From NCBI GenBank assembly GCA_963924555.1, contig OZ004585.1, forward strand, positions 881,488 to 945,487: a stretch of DNA of 64,000 bases. The letters run 5' to 3'. The notes below the pieces were generated by a model. It did no database searches and had not been told where the DNA came from. It was given only the letters and a program-made list of their open reading frames with translations. The translations under genes and the position numbers were made by a program. Origin of the DNA: Crambe crambe (Eukaryota > Porifera > Demospongiae > Poecilosclerida > Crambeidae). Positions 45,975-57,600 of the stretch are shown piece after piece (position 1 is the first letter of the stretch; the number at the start of each line of letters is the position of its first letter).

Positions 45975-48900
45975 CTATAAATCAGCTCCAGCCAGAGCTG
46001 CTTCTTCCAACTGATTTGCAATGTCGTTCAGTTGCATATCATCCAGTAACTTGAGGAGACCTTCCCATGTAATAGGGTACTGCATAAACAAGAATACAGT
46101 CATAATTAATTCTCAGTCCCAGTAGAACTTCAGTGGAACCTCAAATGAAGGAAACTCTGGAAAAGGACAAGAACCACAGCATAGAAACTTGCTACAGCTC
46201 AAGTTCCATTATTGCAACTAACTACATATCTAGCTATACTTCTTTATAAATCACTCACTTTTTTTGAGTTTCTTTGCATCCATACTTGAATCACATTATG
46301 CAAGCAGCGACTCTGATCCTTGAGGTACATTTCCCATCCGTCCAGTTGTGCTCCACTGATATCGAGAAGCTGTCCTATTTCTTTCCACATGGGAGACATT
46401 TGCTGCTGAAGTCTTAACACTTGAGTCTGACCAGACTTATCTGTCCACCTAAGTAATATCATCCCTCGCATAGATATTATCTTTCCTATAGAAACAGACA
46501 GTTATTACCATTCACACAAAATGACTTTTGTTATGTTCCACTTTTTTTGATAGATAGAAAAAAAGAAAGAAGAACCTTGAAAGGATTGGGATTGTAGTTA
46601 ATAGGAACCAGTCACTCTAATTGGCAAGCGAGCGAAGCCCCACACTAATTGGTCAAAATGGAAAATTGAGATATTTATATGTACACGTACGTCAATTAAA
46701 ATGCGCATGCGCTTACACATGAAATAGCTACTAAGCAACGTTGGTCTAATAACTTTTATGCAATAATTTTTGTTAAACTTGAAGTTGAAACACTATTGCA
46801 CTTCGGAGGGCTCCGGCTCGATCAACCTGTCCTTCGCATTGTCCTAACAATAGCTCCTTTCCAGCTGTTGGTAATAATCGTCAAACTCACAAACTCAGTC
46901 ATATAGGGCCCCGGCCCCACCCACCAATCAGTCCTTTCAACAGCTCACGCGGGAAAAAATGGCTCAACGCAGTGAGAGAGAGAATCCTTCGGGATCGATG
47001 CTAGATGAGCTAAAAAGCTGTCCTCAGGTAATGCAGGAGTTAGCTAAGGCCCTCTTGCCATCGTTGAAAGAGTTAGCTGGGGGAAATCAGAGTAGGAATC
47101 AGGGTAGGTCGGGCCACGTGCCACATGGCCTATCTCATATCAACGAAGCCTACCTTGACCCAGATTCAGGCAATGAAGCCTGCTCCGATGTAGATTACCA
47201 GGACCTAGGCAATGAAGCCTACTATGGTCTAGTACCTAGCACTGGCAAAGAAGCCAGGACAATTCAAGGCAATGAAGCCAATAGTGGTTATGGCAATGAA
47301 GCCAGGAACGGTCATGGCAATGAAGCCAGGTACAATCTTGGCAATGAAGCCAGAAACAATATTGGCAATGAAGCCAGGAACACCCTCAGCAATGAAGCCA
47401 GGAACTACCTCGGCAAGGAAACAAGGAACGACAGGGGCAGAGGTCATAATGCTGATGATGCTACACCCAGTTCTGCACAAGCAGGTCAGAACCAGTGGGG
47501 TTGGGCAGGATACGCCGATCCAGGATGGACAGGTGCAGATGCATCAGCAGCCTATGGAAGTCAGGTGCGACCTCCATACCCACCACACACAGGATATTGG
47601 CAATTCCCACCATCCTATGGGCAGAACCAAGGGATGTTTCCAGGTTTTCCCCCATGGCCAGTAGACCCTCGGGCTTATCAACCTCCCATAGACCCAGTGA
47701 GAACAACATCACCGAGGGAGAACAGGAAGAGATCTAGGCCAGAGGAGGACCCTTCTACCTCATCAGCAACAGAGGTATCGGAGGACGATATTGATCCATT
47801 TATCTCTGGAAGGGAAAGGAGAGAGCTGCTTAGCAGCTCTGACGAGAGCGACGAAGGAGAGGAGGAGCGACAACCACCAGCAAAGAGAAGTTTCACTCCA
47901 ACAGAAGAAACTAGAAAGTTCCTGCGGTCAGTTGCTCTTAAACCATTGAAGAATGAGAAGCGAAAGGATACTATGAACAAGTATCCTATCCCTGCCTGTG
48001 ACCCAATCCATCCACCAAAGCTGGATGAATCGGTGTCATGCCTAGTTCCCAAGACAGCAAAGACGTATGACAGCTTCTTGAGCAAGCTACAGCGGTTCGC
48101 ATTAGATGCAGCAGGCCCACTGGTGTGGATGCTCAATGAGAGGAGCCAAGGAAGAGAAGTGGATGTGGACTTGGTTTGTAAGTCTACTCTTGCTCTCCTA
48201 GGCAATGCATCAGCACATTTCAATGTTGAGAGAAGAAGATCACTTCTAAAGCACCTCAACAAGGACCTGAGGCCGCTAGCAGAGGCGGAGTTTCCGGAGA
48301 GAGGAGCATATTTGTTTGGCGATGACTTTGGCAAGAGAGCCAAGAAGATGTCAGACAATGTCTCAGCCCTGAAGGGGCTAACCAAGAAAAATACAGACTA
48401 CAACCATCGTTTTTCAGGGAGCGGCGACCCCAACAGGAGGTTCAACCTTCCCAAGCCCCAGGGTCGCCGTCCAAATTGGGGCGTCACACCTCCCATCAGG
48501 AGATCAGTCTTTGGACGCCTGGATCCAGCTCCAAAGATCTTCCACAAGTTCCGGAAGCCAAGCAAACAACAAAGAGAACAGAACAAGTAGAAAAGAACCC
48601 TTTACCAAAAACATTAACTCAAGAAATTGTAAAAGAATTAAGCTTAATCAATGTATTCCCCCAAGCAACACAGGCTTGCAGAATATCCCACCATCTCCCC
48701 AATTGGCAGGAGATAACTTCAGACCCATGGGTACTGGAGGTTGTGAGGGGTTACAAACTAGAGTTGCTTGGAGTGCCGGTACAACATTCCATACCTATTA
48801 CCAAGTCGGGAGGAACAACAGCTTCCATTATCTCAGACGAGGTGGAATCCCTCCTGGAGAAAGGAGCAGTGCATCAAGTGGAGAGGTCGACAGAGGGTTT

Positions 48901-51900
48901 CTATTCAAGAATCTTTGTAGTACCAAAGAAAGGAGGAAAGTTCAGACCAGTCATCAACCTCAAGCCCTTGAATCGCTTCATGGCATACCAGCACTTCAAG
49001 ATGGAAGGTATTCAGGTGGTAAGGGAATTATTGAGGGAAGGAGACTGGATGACCCGCATAGACCTCAAAGATGCATATTTCGCAGTCCCCATTCACCAGA
49101 AGCATCGCAAGTTTCTGAGGTTTATATGGAGGGACAAGGCTTACGAGTTCAGATGCCTCCCCTTTGGGCTCTCCACAGCCCCAAGAGTCTTCACAAAGCT
49201 TCTTCGTCCGGTTGTAAGTTACCTCCGACAGAAGGGAGTCCGTTGCGTGATATACCTGGACGACATACTGTTAATGGAGCAGTCCAAAACAGTACTCCAG
49301 AAGCATACAGCAATGGTAGTGACTTTGCTGCAGGGTTTAGGTTTCCTGATCAACTTTCCAAAGTCCCATTTAGAGCCCACCCAGATACTGGAGTTCCTGG
49401 GCTTCACAATAGACTCGATCAGGAGGGAGCTGAGACTCCCCAAGGAGAAGTTGGAGGAAATCAGGAAGCAAGCGAGGAAGTTACTGAAGCAGGACAAAGT
49501 TTCAGCAAGAATCTTAGCCCAGTTCCTGGGCAAATTATCAGCAGCGATACTGGCAGTGCACCCAGCCCCACTACACTACAGAAGCTTGCAGAGGCTCAAG
49601 CACAGAGCCTTGCGGGTAAGGGGCTACGATGGGGACATCAAGATGTCTCTGGAAGCCAGAGAGGACCTAGCTTGGTGGTCGGACAACCTACCCAAATGGA
49701 ATGGGAAGAAGATGCTTCAACTCAACCCAGAGGTTACCATAGAAACGGATGCATCATGCATGGGATGGGGTGCTTTCTCCCAGGGAGAGATGACAGGAGG
49801 ATGCTGGAGTCTGGAGGAGAGAAAGCAACATATCAATTGGCTAGAGCTCCTAGCAGTATTTTATGCCCTGAAGGCATTCCTGAAGCAGACACATGGGCAG
49901 TCAGTCCAGATATTGTCGGACAATATGACCGTTGTAGCATATGTGAACAAGATGGGGGGGACAAGATCGGATCCTCTTACGGCCCTCACAAAGGAAATAT
50001 GGAATTGGTGCATAGATCGTTTGATAGAGATCAAGGCTCAACACCTACCAGGGAAGCAGAACGTCACAGCGGACTTTCTATCCAGACATCTGAGGGACCG
50101 AACAGATTGGATGTTGAATCCGGAATTGTTCGCAGTGATAGACGAGTGGTGGGGACCAATACAAACGGACCTCTTTGCTTCACGCTTTTCAGCACAGCTG
50201 GAACATTTCTTCAGCTGGCGGGCAGACCCAGAAGCGGCAGCAACGGATGCATTCACGCAGGTTTGGGCAGGGAGGATGAGCTTTGCGCATCCACCTTGGT
50301 GCCTGATCACCAGGGTATTGCAGAAGGTGCAGGCAGAAAGGGCGACTATAGTCCTGATCACCCCCCTGTGGACATCACAGCCCTGGTTCCCAGTAATTCT
50401 GGATTCACTGATCGATCTGCCACTGCTACTCCCAGTCGGCAGGAATGTACTCATCCCATCACCGAATTGCGACTGCCCAGTAGCAATGAACAATCAATTG
50501 CAGTTGGCCGCATGGAAGGTCTCAGGAGACGTTTCCAGTCAGATTCAATTCCAGAAAAGGCTATCGAACTCATCATGTGTTCGTGGAGGGAGAAAACAAA
50601 TGCAAACTACAATTCGGCATGGAGGAAATGGGAAGAATGGTGTAGGATCAGAAATACCTGTGCCTTTTCGGCAGATATCCAATCTATATTGGCATTCTTA
50701 GCTGACGAGTTCGAGAAGGGTAAGCAATATCGCTCTCTCAACTGTTATAGATCAGCATTATCTTCAGCCCACTTACCAATTGAAGGCTTTCAGGTGGGAC
50801 AGCACCCTTTAGTCTCAAGACTATTAAAAGGTGCATTTAACCTCCGCCCTCCACAGCCGAGGTACTCCCAAACATGGAATGTAGCACAGCTACTAGCTCA
50901 TGTTAGGGGCTGGGGAGATAATGAGAAATTGTCCCTGAGACAGATCACCAAGAAGGTGGCAATCTTGCTAGCCCTAGTGCTGGCTCACAGAGCTTCAGAC
51001 CTGGTGAGACTCTCCCTTAGAGGAAGTAAACACACTCAAGATGGGATAGTCTTGCAATGTGTTGGCTTGGCAAAACAAGCAAGACAGGGGAATTTTAGAA
51101 CACAAGAAGTGTTCATAGCAGGATTTCGAGAGAAATCCTTGTGCCCTGTGACATGCCTCCAAGTGTACGAGCAAGTTACAAGTGGCCACAGGAAGTCAGA
51201 GAGGCTGTTCCTGGCAACAGTCTCTCCATATAGACCTGTAACATCCTCATCAATAGCGAGGTGGATCAAGGACACCTTGAGAGGAGCAGGATTGGGAGAG
51301 TATAATGCTCATTCTTCAAGGGGAGCAGCAGCTACAGCTGCAGCAATGTCGGGAGTCTCAATTCAGGAGATCTTGAACAGAGCTGGTTGGTCCAAGGAGG
51401 ACACTTTTTCCAGGTTCTATTACCGACCTAAAGAGGCAGAGAAAAGTGCCAGGAGTTTTGGAGAAGGAGTTTTGGGCTACGAACATGCGAAGGACAGGTT
51501 GATCGAGCCGGAGCCCTCCGAAGTGCAATCCCAGAATGGCTAAGGCTGCTTGCAGCTGAGTGCTATTCTGGATTGTATGAGGAGGGTGGAGGCGAGATCA
51601 ACCTGTCCTGCCCACCCAAACCCTCCCTACATTGTTCATGACTCTATATTTATGATTTTTTCTTTCAATAATGTTAACTGTTTCAAGGACTGATTGGTGG
51701 GTGGGGCCGGGGCCCTATATGACTGAGTTTGTGAGTTTGACGATTATTACCAACAGCTGGAAAGGAGCTATTGTTAGGACAATGCGAAGGACAGGTTGAT
51801 CTCGCCTCCACCCTCCTCATACAATCCAGAATAGCACTCAGCTGCAAGCAGCCTTAGCCATTCTGGGATTGTAGCGAGTATTATGGAACCCAGAGAACCA

Positions 51901-53510
51901 GAAAAGAAGTGAAGGAGGGCCCCAGAACACCCTCTAGAAACTGACCAGCAAAGAAGAGCGAGACTTCATTAAAGAAATGAAAGAGACAGAGATATGCAAG
52001 AGATATAGCCAGGAGGAGGGAATGTACAGAGTCAGCAGAAGATAAGGCTGCAAGAGCAGAGCAAATGAGAGCCAGAAGGAAAGCAGAGTCAGCAGAACAC
52101 AGAGCTGCCAGATTAGAGCAAATGAGGGCTCATAATAATGAGAGACTAGCCACTGAGTCTGAACAGGAGTGCTACCATGCATTCCGGGGTCCTCGTCCCG
52201 TAGCCTGGGTTCAGAGAAGACACTCTAATGCTAACTGGGAATGCACCAAGTCAGTTAACAAACTGAATAGATGTCGAAAACAAAGTCATTGTTGAGGCTA
52301 TATAATCATAAGTGAGGGAGGAGTACATTGAAATGACCACTGGCTGCTCGCTCGCCCAACTGCTATACGAGCATCTCTAGTAGTACATATTATATGTTCA
52401 TACAATACTTACCTAAAGCAGGACAGTTTGCAGCTGTCCTCCTAGAAGGTTTCTGGGTTGCTTGTGAAATTTGAGGAGTCACTGATGCTGCTGGGTGGTA
52501 AATTTCAGATATACATGTATGTACCCTTCATAGCCATTATATTACTGTACCTTTGTGTTTTCCCACAATATCAGCAAAAATGATACCATTGAGATGTTGC
52601 ACAGCTTTGGCTAGCTTTTTCCAACTTGGTCTTCCAAATTTTGCTGTATTGTAATTCCATCGTAGCCACTCACTGATAGTATCGTACAGGCACATCATGT
52701 TGTCCCCTGGATAATTCCCCTTGATAGTGTCTCTTGTACCGCCAGCTAGTCCAAGGTTGGTGGCAAGAATTGGCCAATAGGCCACCAGAGCTTCAACTGC
52801 ATCCATCACTTCTGCGTGATCATCATATGCTGCATTACATGCAAATTAATGATACTTAGCTACTTATATACCATGAAATATAGTAATCTTAGTACTAGAC
52901 ATGCTTAGCAGATAGATATGTACAGTCACAGATCACAGAGAAGGAATATTTGCACTGCTGGGTTTCCATTCTTGTCTATTATAATTATTTATAAAATTCA
53001 TCCACTTAACGAAAAAAAGCAAATCACGATAGCTATGTAGTGGTTCTAAACATAAATACTCACTTAAGACAGTATCATCAACATTCTCCAAGTAATTTGC
53101 ATCAGCCTACATAAAGAATGCATACTATTTTGATATGGGAGAGAAAGCCTGATATGGCTTATGTACATGTAGCTTGTAGAAACCATGCAAGCCTGAAACG
53201 CGATCTCAAGAAATGAAACTGCTTGACTTGGAAATTCTTCAAGAGGTCAAAGTTGTGTCGTATAAACAACAATACCACAATAATGCACACCTACCTGACT
53301 GGTGTTAATTATAATCTCTCAAGGGATAGTTATACTGCTATAGTGAATCTCACTACTGCTATACTGAAGATCAATTAAAGTACATACTATAGGCACTAAC
53401 GTTAGGGTCTGTAGCCTGGTTACTTGCTTGTGGCTGAGAAGGAGCTATAGACTGAACAGGTTGTCCTGGTGGATGAATAGCTGTCCCATCTGCAGAATGG
53501 CTCGGATAAC
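45975..53510 (-). CDS. Two-Death-domain gene interrupted by an intronic retroelement
   Basis: Six exons join with agreeing phases: 53510-53401 (Pro/Gln/Ser linker GYPSHSADGTAIHPPGQPVQ), 53106-53064 (ADANYLENVDDTVL), 52829-52551 (Death domain 1: TISEWLRWNYNTAKFGRPSW, KKLAKAVQHLNG), 52490-52413 (AASVTPQISQATQKPSRRTA), 46485-46259 and 46079-45975 (Death domain 2 split over two exons: MSPMWKEIGQLLDISGAQLD, VIQVWMQRNSKK, then YPITWEGLLKLLDDMQLNDI and a stop). The intron between the fourth and fifth exons is 5.9 kb because mobile elements lie in it; the others are short. The start exon was not found. Tandem Death domains would let the protein bridge two partners; which ones is unknown. The linker ENVDDTVL resembles IDADDTTIL before the Death exon of the 2A gene, so the two genes may share ancestry. 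Confidence 0.75.
46959..48590 (+). CDS. gag-like region of the DIRS-like element
   Basis: About 540 residues with a repeated GNEARN motif near the N-terminus, a Pro/Tyr-rich middle and a basic C-terminus. No zinc knuckle is seen, as is usual for DIRS elements. Part of the element described above. Confidence 0.75.
   Translation: MAQRSERENPSGSMLDELKSCPQVMQELAKALLPSLKELAGGNQSRNQGRSGHVPHGLSHINEAYLDPDSGNEACSDVDYQDLGNEAYYGLVPSTGKEARTIQGNEANSGYGNEARNGHGNEARYNLGNEARNNIGNEARNTLSNEARNYLGKETRNDRGRGHNADDATPSSAQAGQNQWGWAGYADPGWTGADASAAYGSQVRPPYPPHTGYWQFPPSYGQNQGMFPGFPPWPVDPRAYQPPIDPVRTTSPRENRKRSRPEEDPSTSSATEVSEDDIDPFISGRERRELLSSSDESDEGEEERQPPAKRSFTPTEETRKFLRSVALKPLKNEKRKDTMNKYPIPACDPIHPPKLDESVSCLVPKTAKTYDSFLSKLQRFALDAAGPLVWMLNERSQGREVDVDLVCKSTLALLGNASAHFNVERRRSLLKHLNKDLRPLAEAEFPERGAYLFGDDFGKRAKKMSDNVSALKGLTKKNTDYNHRFSGSGDPNRRFNLPKPQGRRPNWGVTPPIRRSVFGRLDPAPKIFHKFRKPSKQQREQNK
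48476..50701 (+). CDS. Reverse transcriptase / RNase H region of the DIRS-like element
   Basis: The RT signature region includes IDLKDAYFAVPI, LPFGLSTAPRVF and YLDDILLM. The RNase H region includes TDASCMGWGAF, NWLELLAVFYAL and LSDNMTVVAYVN. A DLFASRFSAQLEHFFSW block typical of DIRS elements follows. Confidence 0.9.
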   Translation: MGRHTSHQEISLWTPGSSSKDLPQVPEAKQTTKRTEQVEKNPLPKTLTQEIVKELSLINVFPQATQACRISHHLPNWQEITSDPWVLEVVRGYKLELLGVPVQHSIPITKSGGTTASIISDEVESLLEKGAVHQVERSTEGFYSRIFVVPKKGGKFRPVINLKPLNRFMAYQHFKMEGIQVVRELLREGDWMTRIDLKDAYFAVPIHQKHRKFLRFIWRDKAYEFRCLPFGLSTAPRVFTKLLRPVVSYLRQKGVRCVIYLDDILLMEQSKTVLQKHTAMVVTLLQGLGFLINFPKSHLEPTQILEFLGFTIDSIRRELRLPKEKLEEIRKQARKLLKQDKVSARILAQFLGKLSAAILAVHPAPLHYRSLQRLKHRALRVRGYDGDIKMSLEAREDLAWWSDNLPKWNGKKMLQLNPEVTIETDASCMGWGAFSQGEMTGGCWSLEERKQHINWLELLAVFYALKAFLKQTHGQSVQILSDNMTVVAYVNKMGGTRSDPLTALTKEIWNWCIDRLIEIKAQHLPGKQNVTADFLSRHLRDRTDWMLNPELFAVIDEWWGPIQTDLFASRFSAQLEHFFSWRADPEAAATDAFTQVWAGRMSFAHPPWCLITRVLQKVQAERATIVLITPLWTSQPWFPVILDSLIDLPLLLPVGRNVLIPSPNCDCPVAMNNQLQLAAWKVSGDVSSQIQFQKRLSNSSCVRGGRKQMQTTIRHGGNGKNGVGSEIPVPFRQISNLYWHS
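50500..51543 (+). CDS. Tyrosine recombinase region of the DIRS-like element
   Basis: Catalytic-type motifs LVLAHRASDLVRL, AHSSRGAAATAA (the HxxR pair) and FSRFYYRP (the Tyr) are visible. This replaces the DDE integrase of LTR elements and separates DIRS from them. The start is approximate. Confidence 0.85.
   Translation, partial: AVGRMEGLRRRFQSDSIPEKAIELIMCSWREKTNANYNSAWRKWEEWCRIRNTCAFSADIQSILAFLADEFEKGKQYRSLNCYRSALSSAHLPIEGFQVGQHPLVSRLLKGAFNLRPPQPRYSQTWNVAQLLAHVRGWGDNEKLSLRQITKKVAILLALVLAHRASDLVRLSLRGSKHTQDGIVLQCVGLAKQARQGNFRTQEVFIAGFREKSLCPVTCLQVYEQVTSGHRKSERLFLATVSPYRPVTSSSIARWIKDTLRGAGLGEYNAHSSRGAAATAAAMSGVSIQEILNRAGWSKEDTFSRFYYRPKEAEKSARSFGEGVLGYEHAKDRLIEPEPSEVQSQNG
51975..52180 (+). 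pseudogene. Basic coiled-coil repeat fragment
   Basis: Encodes CTESAEDKAARAEQMRARRK and AESAEHRAARLEQMRAHNNE, two tandem copies of an Arg/Ala/Glu heptad-like unit. This style of repeat is seen N-terminal to some transposon helicases and in uncharacterised invertebrate proteins. No catalytic domain follows; a related fragment lies at 27370-27480. Confidence 0.35.
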
Positions 53511-53557
53511 CTACACAAGAAATGTGACCACAAGTTTTCTTATGAAACAGTCCACCA

Positions 53558-53868
53558 GGCGCGTAGCCAGGGAGGGCTCGAGCACCCCCTTTGAGCTGCA
53601 CTGGATGTATAAATAGCTATAGCTAATTAACACTAATAGCAGACCAAGATCTACCGATCTACTTACTAATATTTTTCTCCCAGATCCACCAAGCTCAAAT
53701 AGAGTAAAAACTACACCTATTTTGTATTTTGTATTTTTTTTTTTTTTTTTTTTGCTACATCAAGTGGGTGCAGTTCATCCAAAAAGGGTGTGGTTAGGGA
53801 GAAAGTGGGCACGGTTAGGCAAAACATTTTCTGCACACAAGTGCACAGATCCTGGCTACGCATCTGGT
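53558..53868. mobile_element. Short element with CCAGGCGCGTAGCCAGG ends
   Basis: Inverted ends CCAGGCGCGTAGCCAGG and CCTGGCTACGCATCTGG enclose about 270 bases with a T-tract (53735-53753). No coding capacity; a non-autonomous DNA element. Confidence 0.6.
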
Positions 53869-53879
53869 ACACAATGATA

Positions 53880-54600
53880 AGATGTTCCTAAACACTTATC
53901 ACATACAAGTAATTGTTTCATGGCTACCCTGTGAAGTGAGGATCGATGCTAGATATGATAGTACTATAGTATGTACTACAGTACAGGAATTTTGGATAGA
54001 GGGGGGACTATGCATGTGGGTGTGCCAGTGTGAGGAAAAAATGTATATTTTTAAAGACACATTCAGTAATTGGTTAAGGGGGGGGGGATTTCAATCAGAG
54101 GGGGATCTCCCCCTTTCCCCCTCTGCTGTATGAAACCCTGTGTAGATACAGAGTCTGGTGGCCTAAGAATATACCAATTGTGTTACCATAGGAATTCTAC
54201 TAGTACACAACCATATGAGCTTGTAGGCACATGGATCCAAGAGGCCTAACTCCCTCCCCCCACCCAGACAACACCTACTCATCCCAAGTAAAAAATCCTA
54301 GAAGAAACCCCACAAAGCCCTAAGCTAGGATTGTATCCATGGATCCCAACTAATAAATAATTCTCTCTTTATGTGAAAGGGAATTGATATACAAAAAGGC
54401 CAGATCGAGTTAAAAATATTTTTGGATGCACGTTACTGTCCCAAAATTACAATTGTGTGTTAAAAGCAAGCTACACATCCCAAAGGTTGCATGCACTGGC
54501 CATGTTTGCTGGATTATAAAGTTAATTGGTGCTTTGAAAAGAGGGATATTCCAGTGAAACACTAAACGTAGTTCATATGTACAATTACATATCTTTTTAG
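53880..54600. other. Intergenic, no gene recognised
   Basis: G-rich and A/T-rich short tracts, no exon seen. The homology to the ROC-COR paralogues begins just past 54600. Confidence 0.5.
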
Positions 54601-54610
54601 CTAGCTATGT

Positions 54611-57600
54611 TTAACCTTTGTCCATTGCTTTATCAAAGATATCAGCAGCTTCACCTATGTTAACAAAAGAATGAATGAATTTTCTAATGGGTGAATAGCT
54701 TACCTCTAGCTTTCTCTGAAGCTTTTTGTTTTTGAAACCATGCTAATTCAGACTTCTTGAGTTCACTTACTTGTTGATTGCTACATTCACATGTGTTAGA
54801 TTCCAACATTAACTTCTTTATGACATAGAAATGCTTTATATTTGATGCTGAGCAACTGCTGTTGTTGCAAGCTAATGTTAAATCAAATTCTCTTTCTTCA
54901 AGCCAACGTGGTACTATTCGCTGAAGCTGCACATTTAATGTGGATAAAATATGGTAGTAGATATCTTCACTCAAGATGGCATCATTATATGAAACACAGT
55001 CAACTCGAATAAATTGGGAAAATTCAGTAAGTATCACACAGATACATTCATTCACTATAAATTTAAACTGATTTCGGCAATATTGAATACAAGGTTCACT
55101 ATTATCAAGTGGTATTCTCCATCTCGTATTGCCAATAATAACTCCAGCTAATGCAGTTAACAGTCTCGTAAACACACCGGTAGCAATGTATTCAGACTCT
55201 GGAACGATGTACAAGGGGGATACATCACTGTCTAAATGCTCCAAAATGGTTCCATAATCATCCTTTGTGGGTACCGGTAGCATCGAAGGAACAAAATGAC
55301 AAATCTCGTTGTGTCCAGGAAAAATTATTTTGACACTCAGATGATGCTCTTCTAGAAATTCCATAAACCAGCAGTCATCAATTTTAGATGGTTTCTTTTT
55401 GAGAAGGGATGTATAAAAGCTCATAGGTATGATTCCCTTCTCAACTAAACTCTTCCATTCCGGTTTAAGAAGTCTAGGATCATAACAAAACAAAGAAGCA
55501 AGCACTGTTAGCAAAGCCTTTGGATCAATTATTACAAAGTTTTTCATGTTCTTTTTTTCAGATAGATGATACCACATGATCACACCAAGCTCATGAAAGT
55601 ACATTAATGCAGCTTTAAGTTCCTCGACTTTGTACTCTTTGCCAATTGAAATAGCTTCATCTAAGGGGATGATACCAACACTGATACAATCAGTGTAGCA
55701 CTTTTTTTGTAAGGCTAGTCTGAATAGTTGCCATGAGCGAGGAATTTCAATATCTGAAGTTTCATTGGCATAAGTTAATATAGTGTTTCTAAGTGACTCC
55801 ATTCCTGATCTTGTATTATCAACTTTGTGTATATAAGACTTTCCATGTTGCTGTACAGGATAAAGTGATATGCTACTCTTGTTTTTGCTGGCAAACTGAC
55901 CAATATTGTGATCAATCTCTTGCAGAATTTTTTTATCTAAAGCAGTTGCTTTATCTCTGTGAGTGCCAATGACCACAGCTGCAGTAGAAGCTTTTTGGGA
56001 ATGTTTTGACCTCAACTGTGGAGGTATGTTCTCTTGTGTGTTGTATGAAAAAGTTTGGACAAATGATAGATTACGGTACATTATATCTCTATTAGTGAAA
56101 GGAGATACAGTTGGTTCGAATTTTTCTAAATCGCTCAAACGGAAAACTATTCCATACAAACATTTTAATCGAGCAAAGCAAGGCAGTAAATCTTGGAATA
56201 TCGGTTGACCTCCAGTGTTCCACATGGTGAGAAAGATTTGACAATTTTTGGGTAGATCCAGTAATAGTTTGAAGGCATCTTTTGTCAATGATTCACGATA
56301 GAGAAATTCAGGTTCCATAACTATTGTGGGTCGTTCGTTATCATCTATAGGCTCATTTTTCAGATGCTTTCGGAGACTTGTCTTTCCAACACCTGTGTGG
56401 CCTATCAGGATGACATGAATTTGAACTTCATCTTTAACAAGATCACCATCTGCAGATATCTTTATCAAGCCAATCCAAGTCTTTTCTGTTTCTACAATAG
56501 ATATAGAGGAATAATAATGTTAAGTTTGGATGGATGGATTTAATACACTTTGGTGGTTGAAGTTATTTTTTACACAATTGCTACAGTATAACTGTATTAC
56601 TACATAGTTAAGTGCCAATCACCACTGGTAAAAATCCCATTGATTATAACACAAGTATGAAAAGACTACTTACCTAGTAAATGCTGAAGTTCATCAGCTA
56701 ATTCTGAATAAGTACGAGGCCTGAACTGTGTGTCCTCTGAAAGCCATTTTTGTTCAATAATGTTCTTCAGAATATATTGTCCAGGAATTTCAACGTGGGA
56801 AGTATTACCACCATGAGACAAAATATGAAGTATGACTTCCTTTATCCACAGCAAGTCATCTTGTGCTAGTGATTCGGAAATGCTAGCGGTATATTGATCG
56901 CTGGGTACTTCATCAGTGAACGAGTCACCATAAACAGGGATGAATTTTGCTTTGTATCCAGTATCATCCTCTTGAATTAATATGTGGTCAGTGGACACCT
57001 TTACCTTATGGTTAAGCTTTTCAAATCTCTTTACAGCACTTGCAATATTTGAAAGGAGTGATATCTGAAGTAGATCGATATCTGATTCATCATAATTAGT
57101 GGGAAAGGTAATTTCTTCAAGAAACTTTAATTTTTCAGTGATTACAACAGGATACTTTTGCAATCCTTCCTCTTCTGGTGGATAATACAACCCTTTAATA
57201 GATGGTACTTCTTTGTGATCACGAATCAAAATTTCTAGATACTTAATATACTCAACATCGATCTCAGATTCCTCAGAAAACTGATTTGGATAAACAAGAG
57301 CCATGCACTCCTCTCCCTGATGATAAGCAGACTTAATAATCTTACCTTGTTTCTCATGTGCTGGAGATGATTTTATTGGAGGTAACGAGACATTTTTGAG
57401 TGTTTTCCAATGCTTTAGTACCACTTCGTGGTCTTTAAAACAGTAAGATTTTACAGATGCATCTTTAAAAGCTTCTATTTTCTTTGGATAGAGAGGTTGA
57501 TAGAGTAACATCTTTAAGAAAGAATCAGGAATCTGAACACGAACTATAACACTTCCTCCTTGAACTCCAGCTAGTAATATCTTAGTGTCATCAATTCCTA

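Larger units (their letters stand above)
46790..51880 (+). mobile_element. DIRS-like tyrosine-recombinase retrotransposon
   Basis: Inverted terminal repeats: about 46799-46941 is the reverse complement of about 51678-51803, and further complementary sequence near 51487-51600 pairs with 51795-51875, as in the internal complementary region of DIRS1-type elements. Parts in order: a gag-like region, reverse transcriptase with RNase H, and a tyrosine recombinase, in overlapping frames as the family is known to use. It looks largely whole and its end repeats are closely matched, so it is probably young. It lies in an intron of the two-Death-domain gene, inside an older element. Confidence 0.9.
46620..52366. 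mobile_element. GGGCGAGC-end element, copy split by a retrotransposon
   Basis: The left end GGCAAGCGAGCGAAGCCCCA (46624) and right end GCTCGCTCGCCC (52349-52360) match the ends of the 27.2-27.9 kb element. It holds the same kind of basic coiled-coil fragment (51975-52180). The DIRS element lies inside it. The identity of this family is not established. Confidence 0.4.

Noticed and set aside
47229-50493. Minus-strand and third-frame ORFs across the DIRS-like element
   Set aside because: They are shadows of its coding regions, with no domain of their own.
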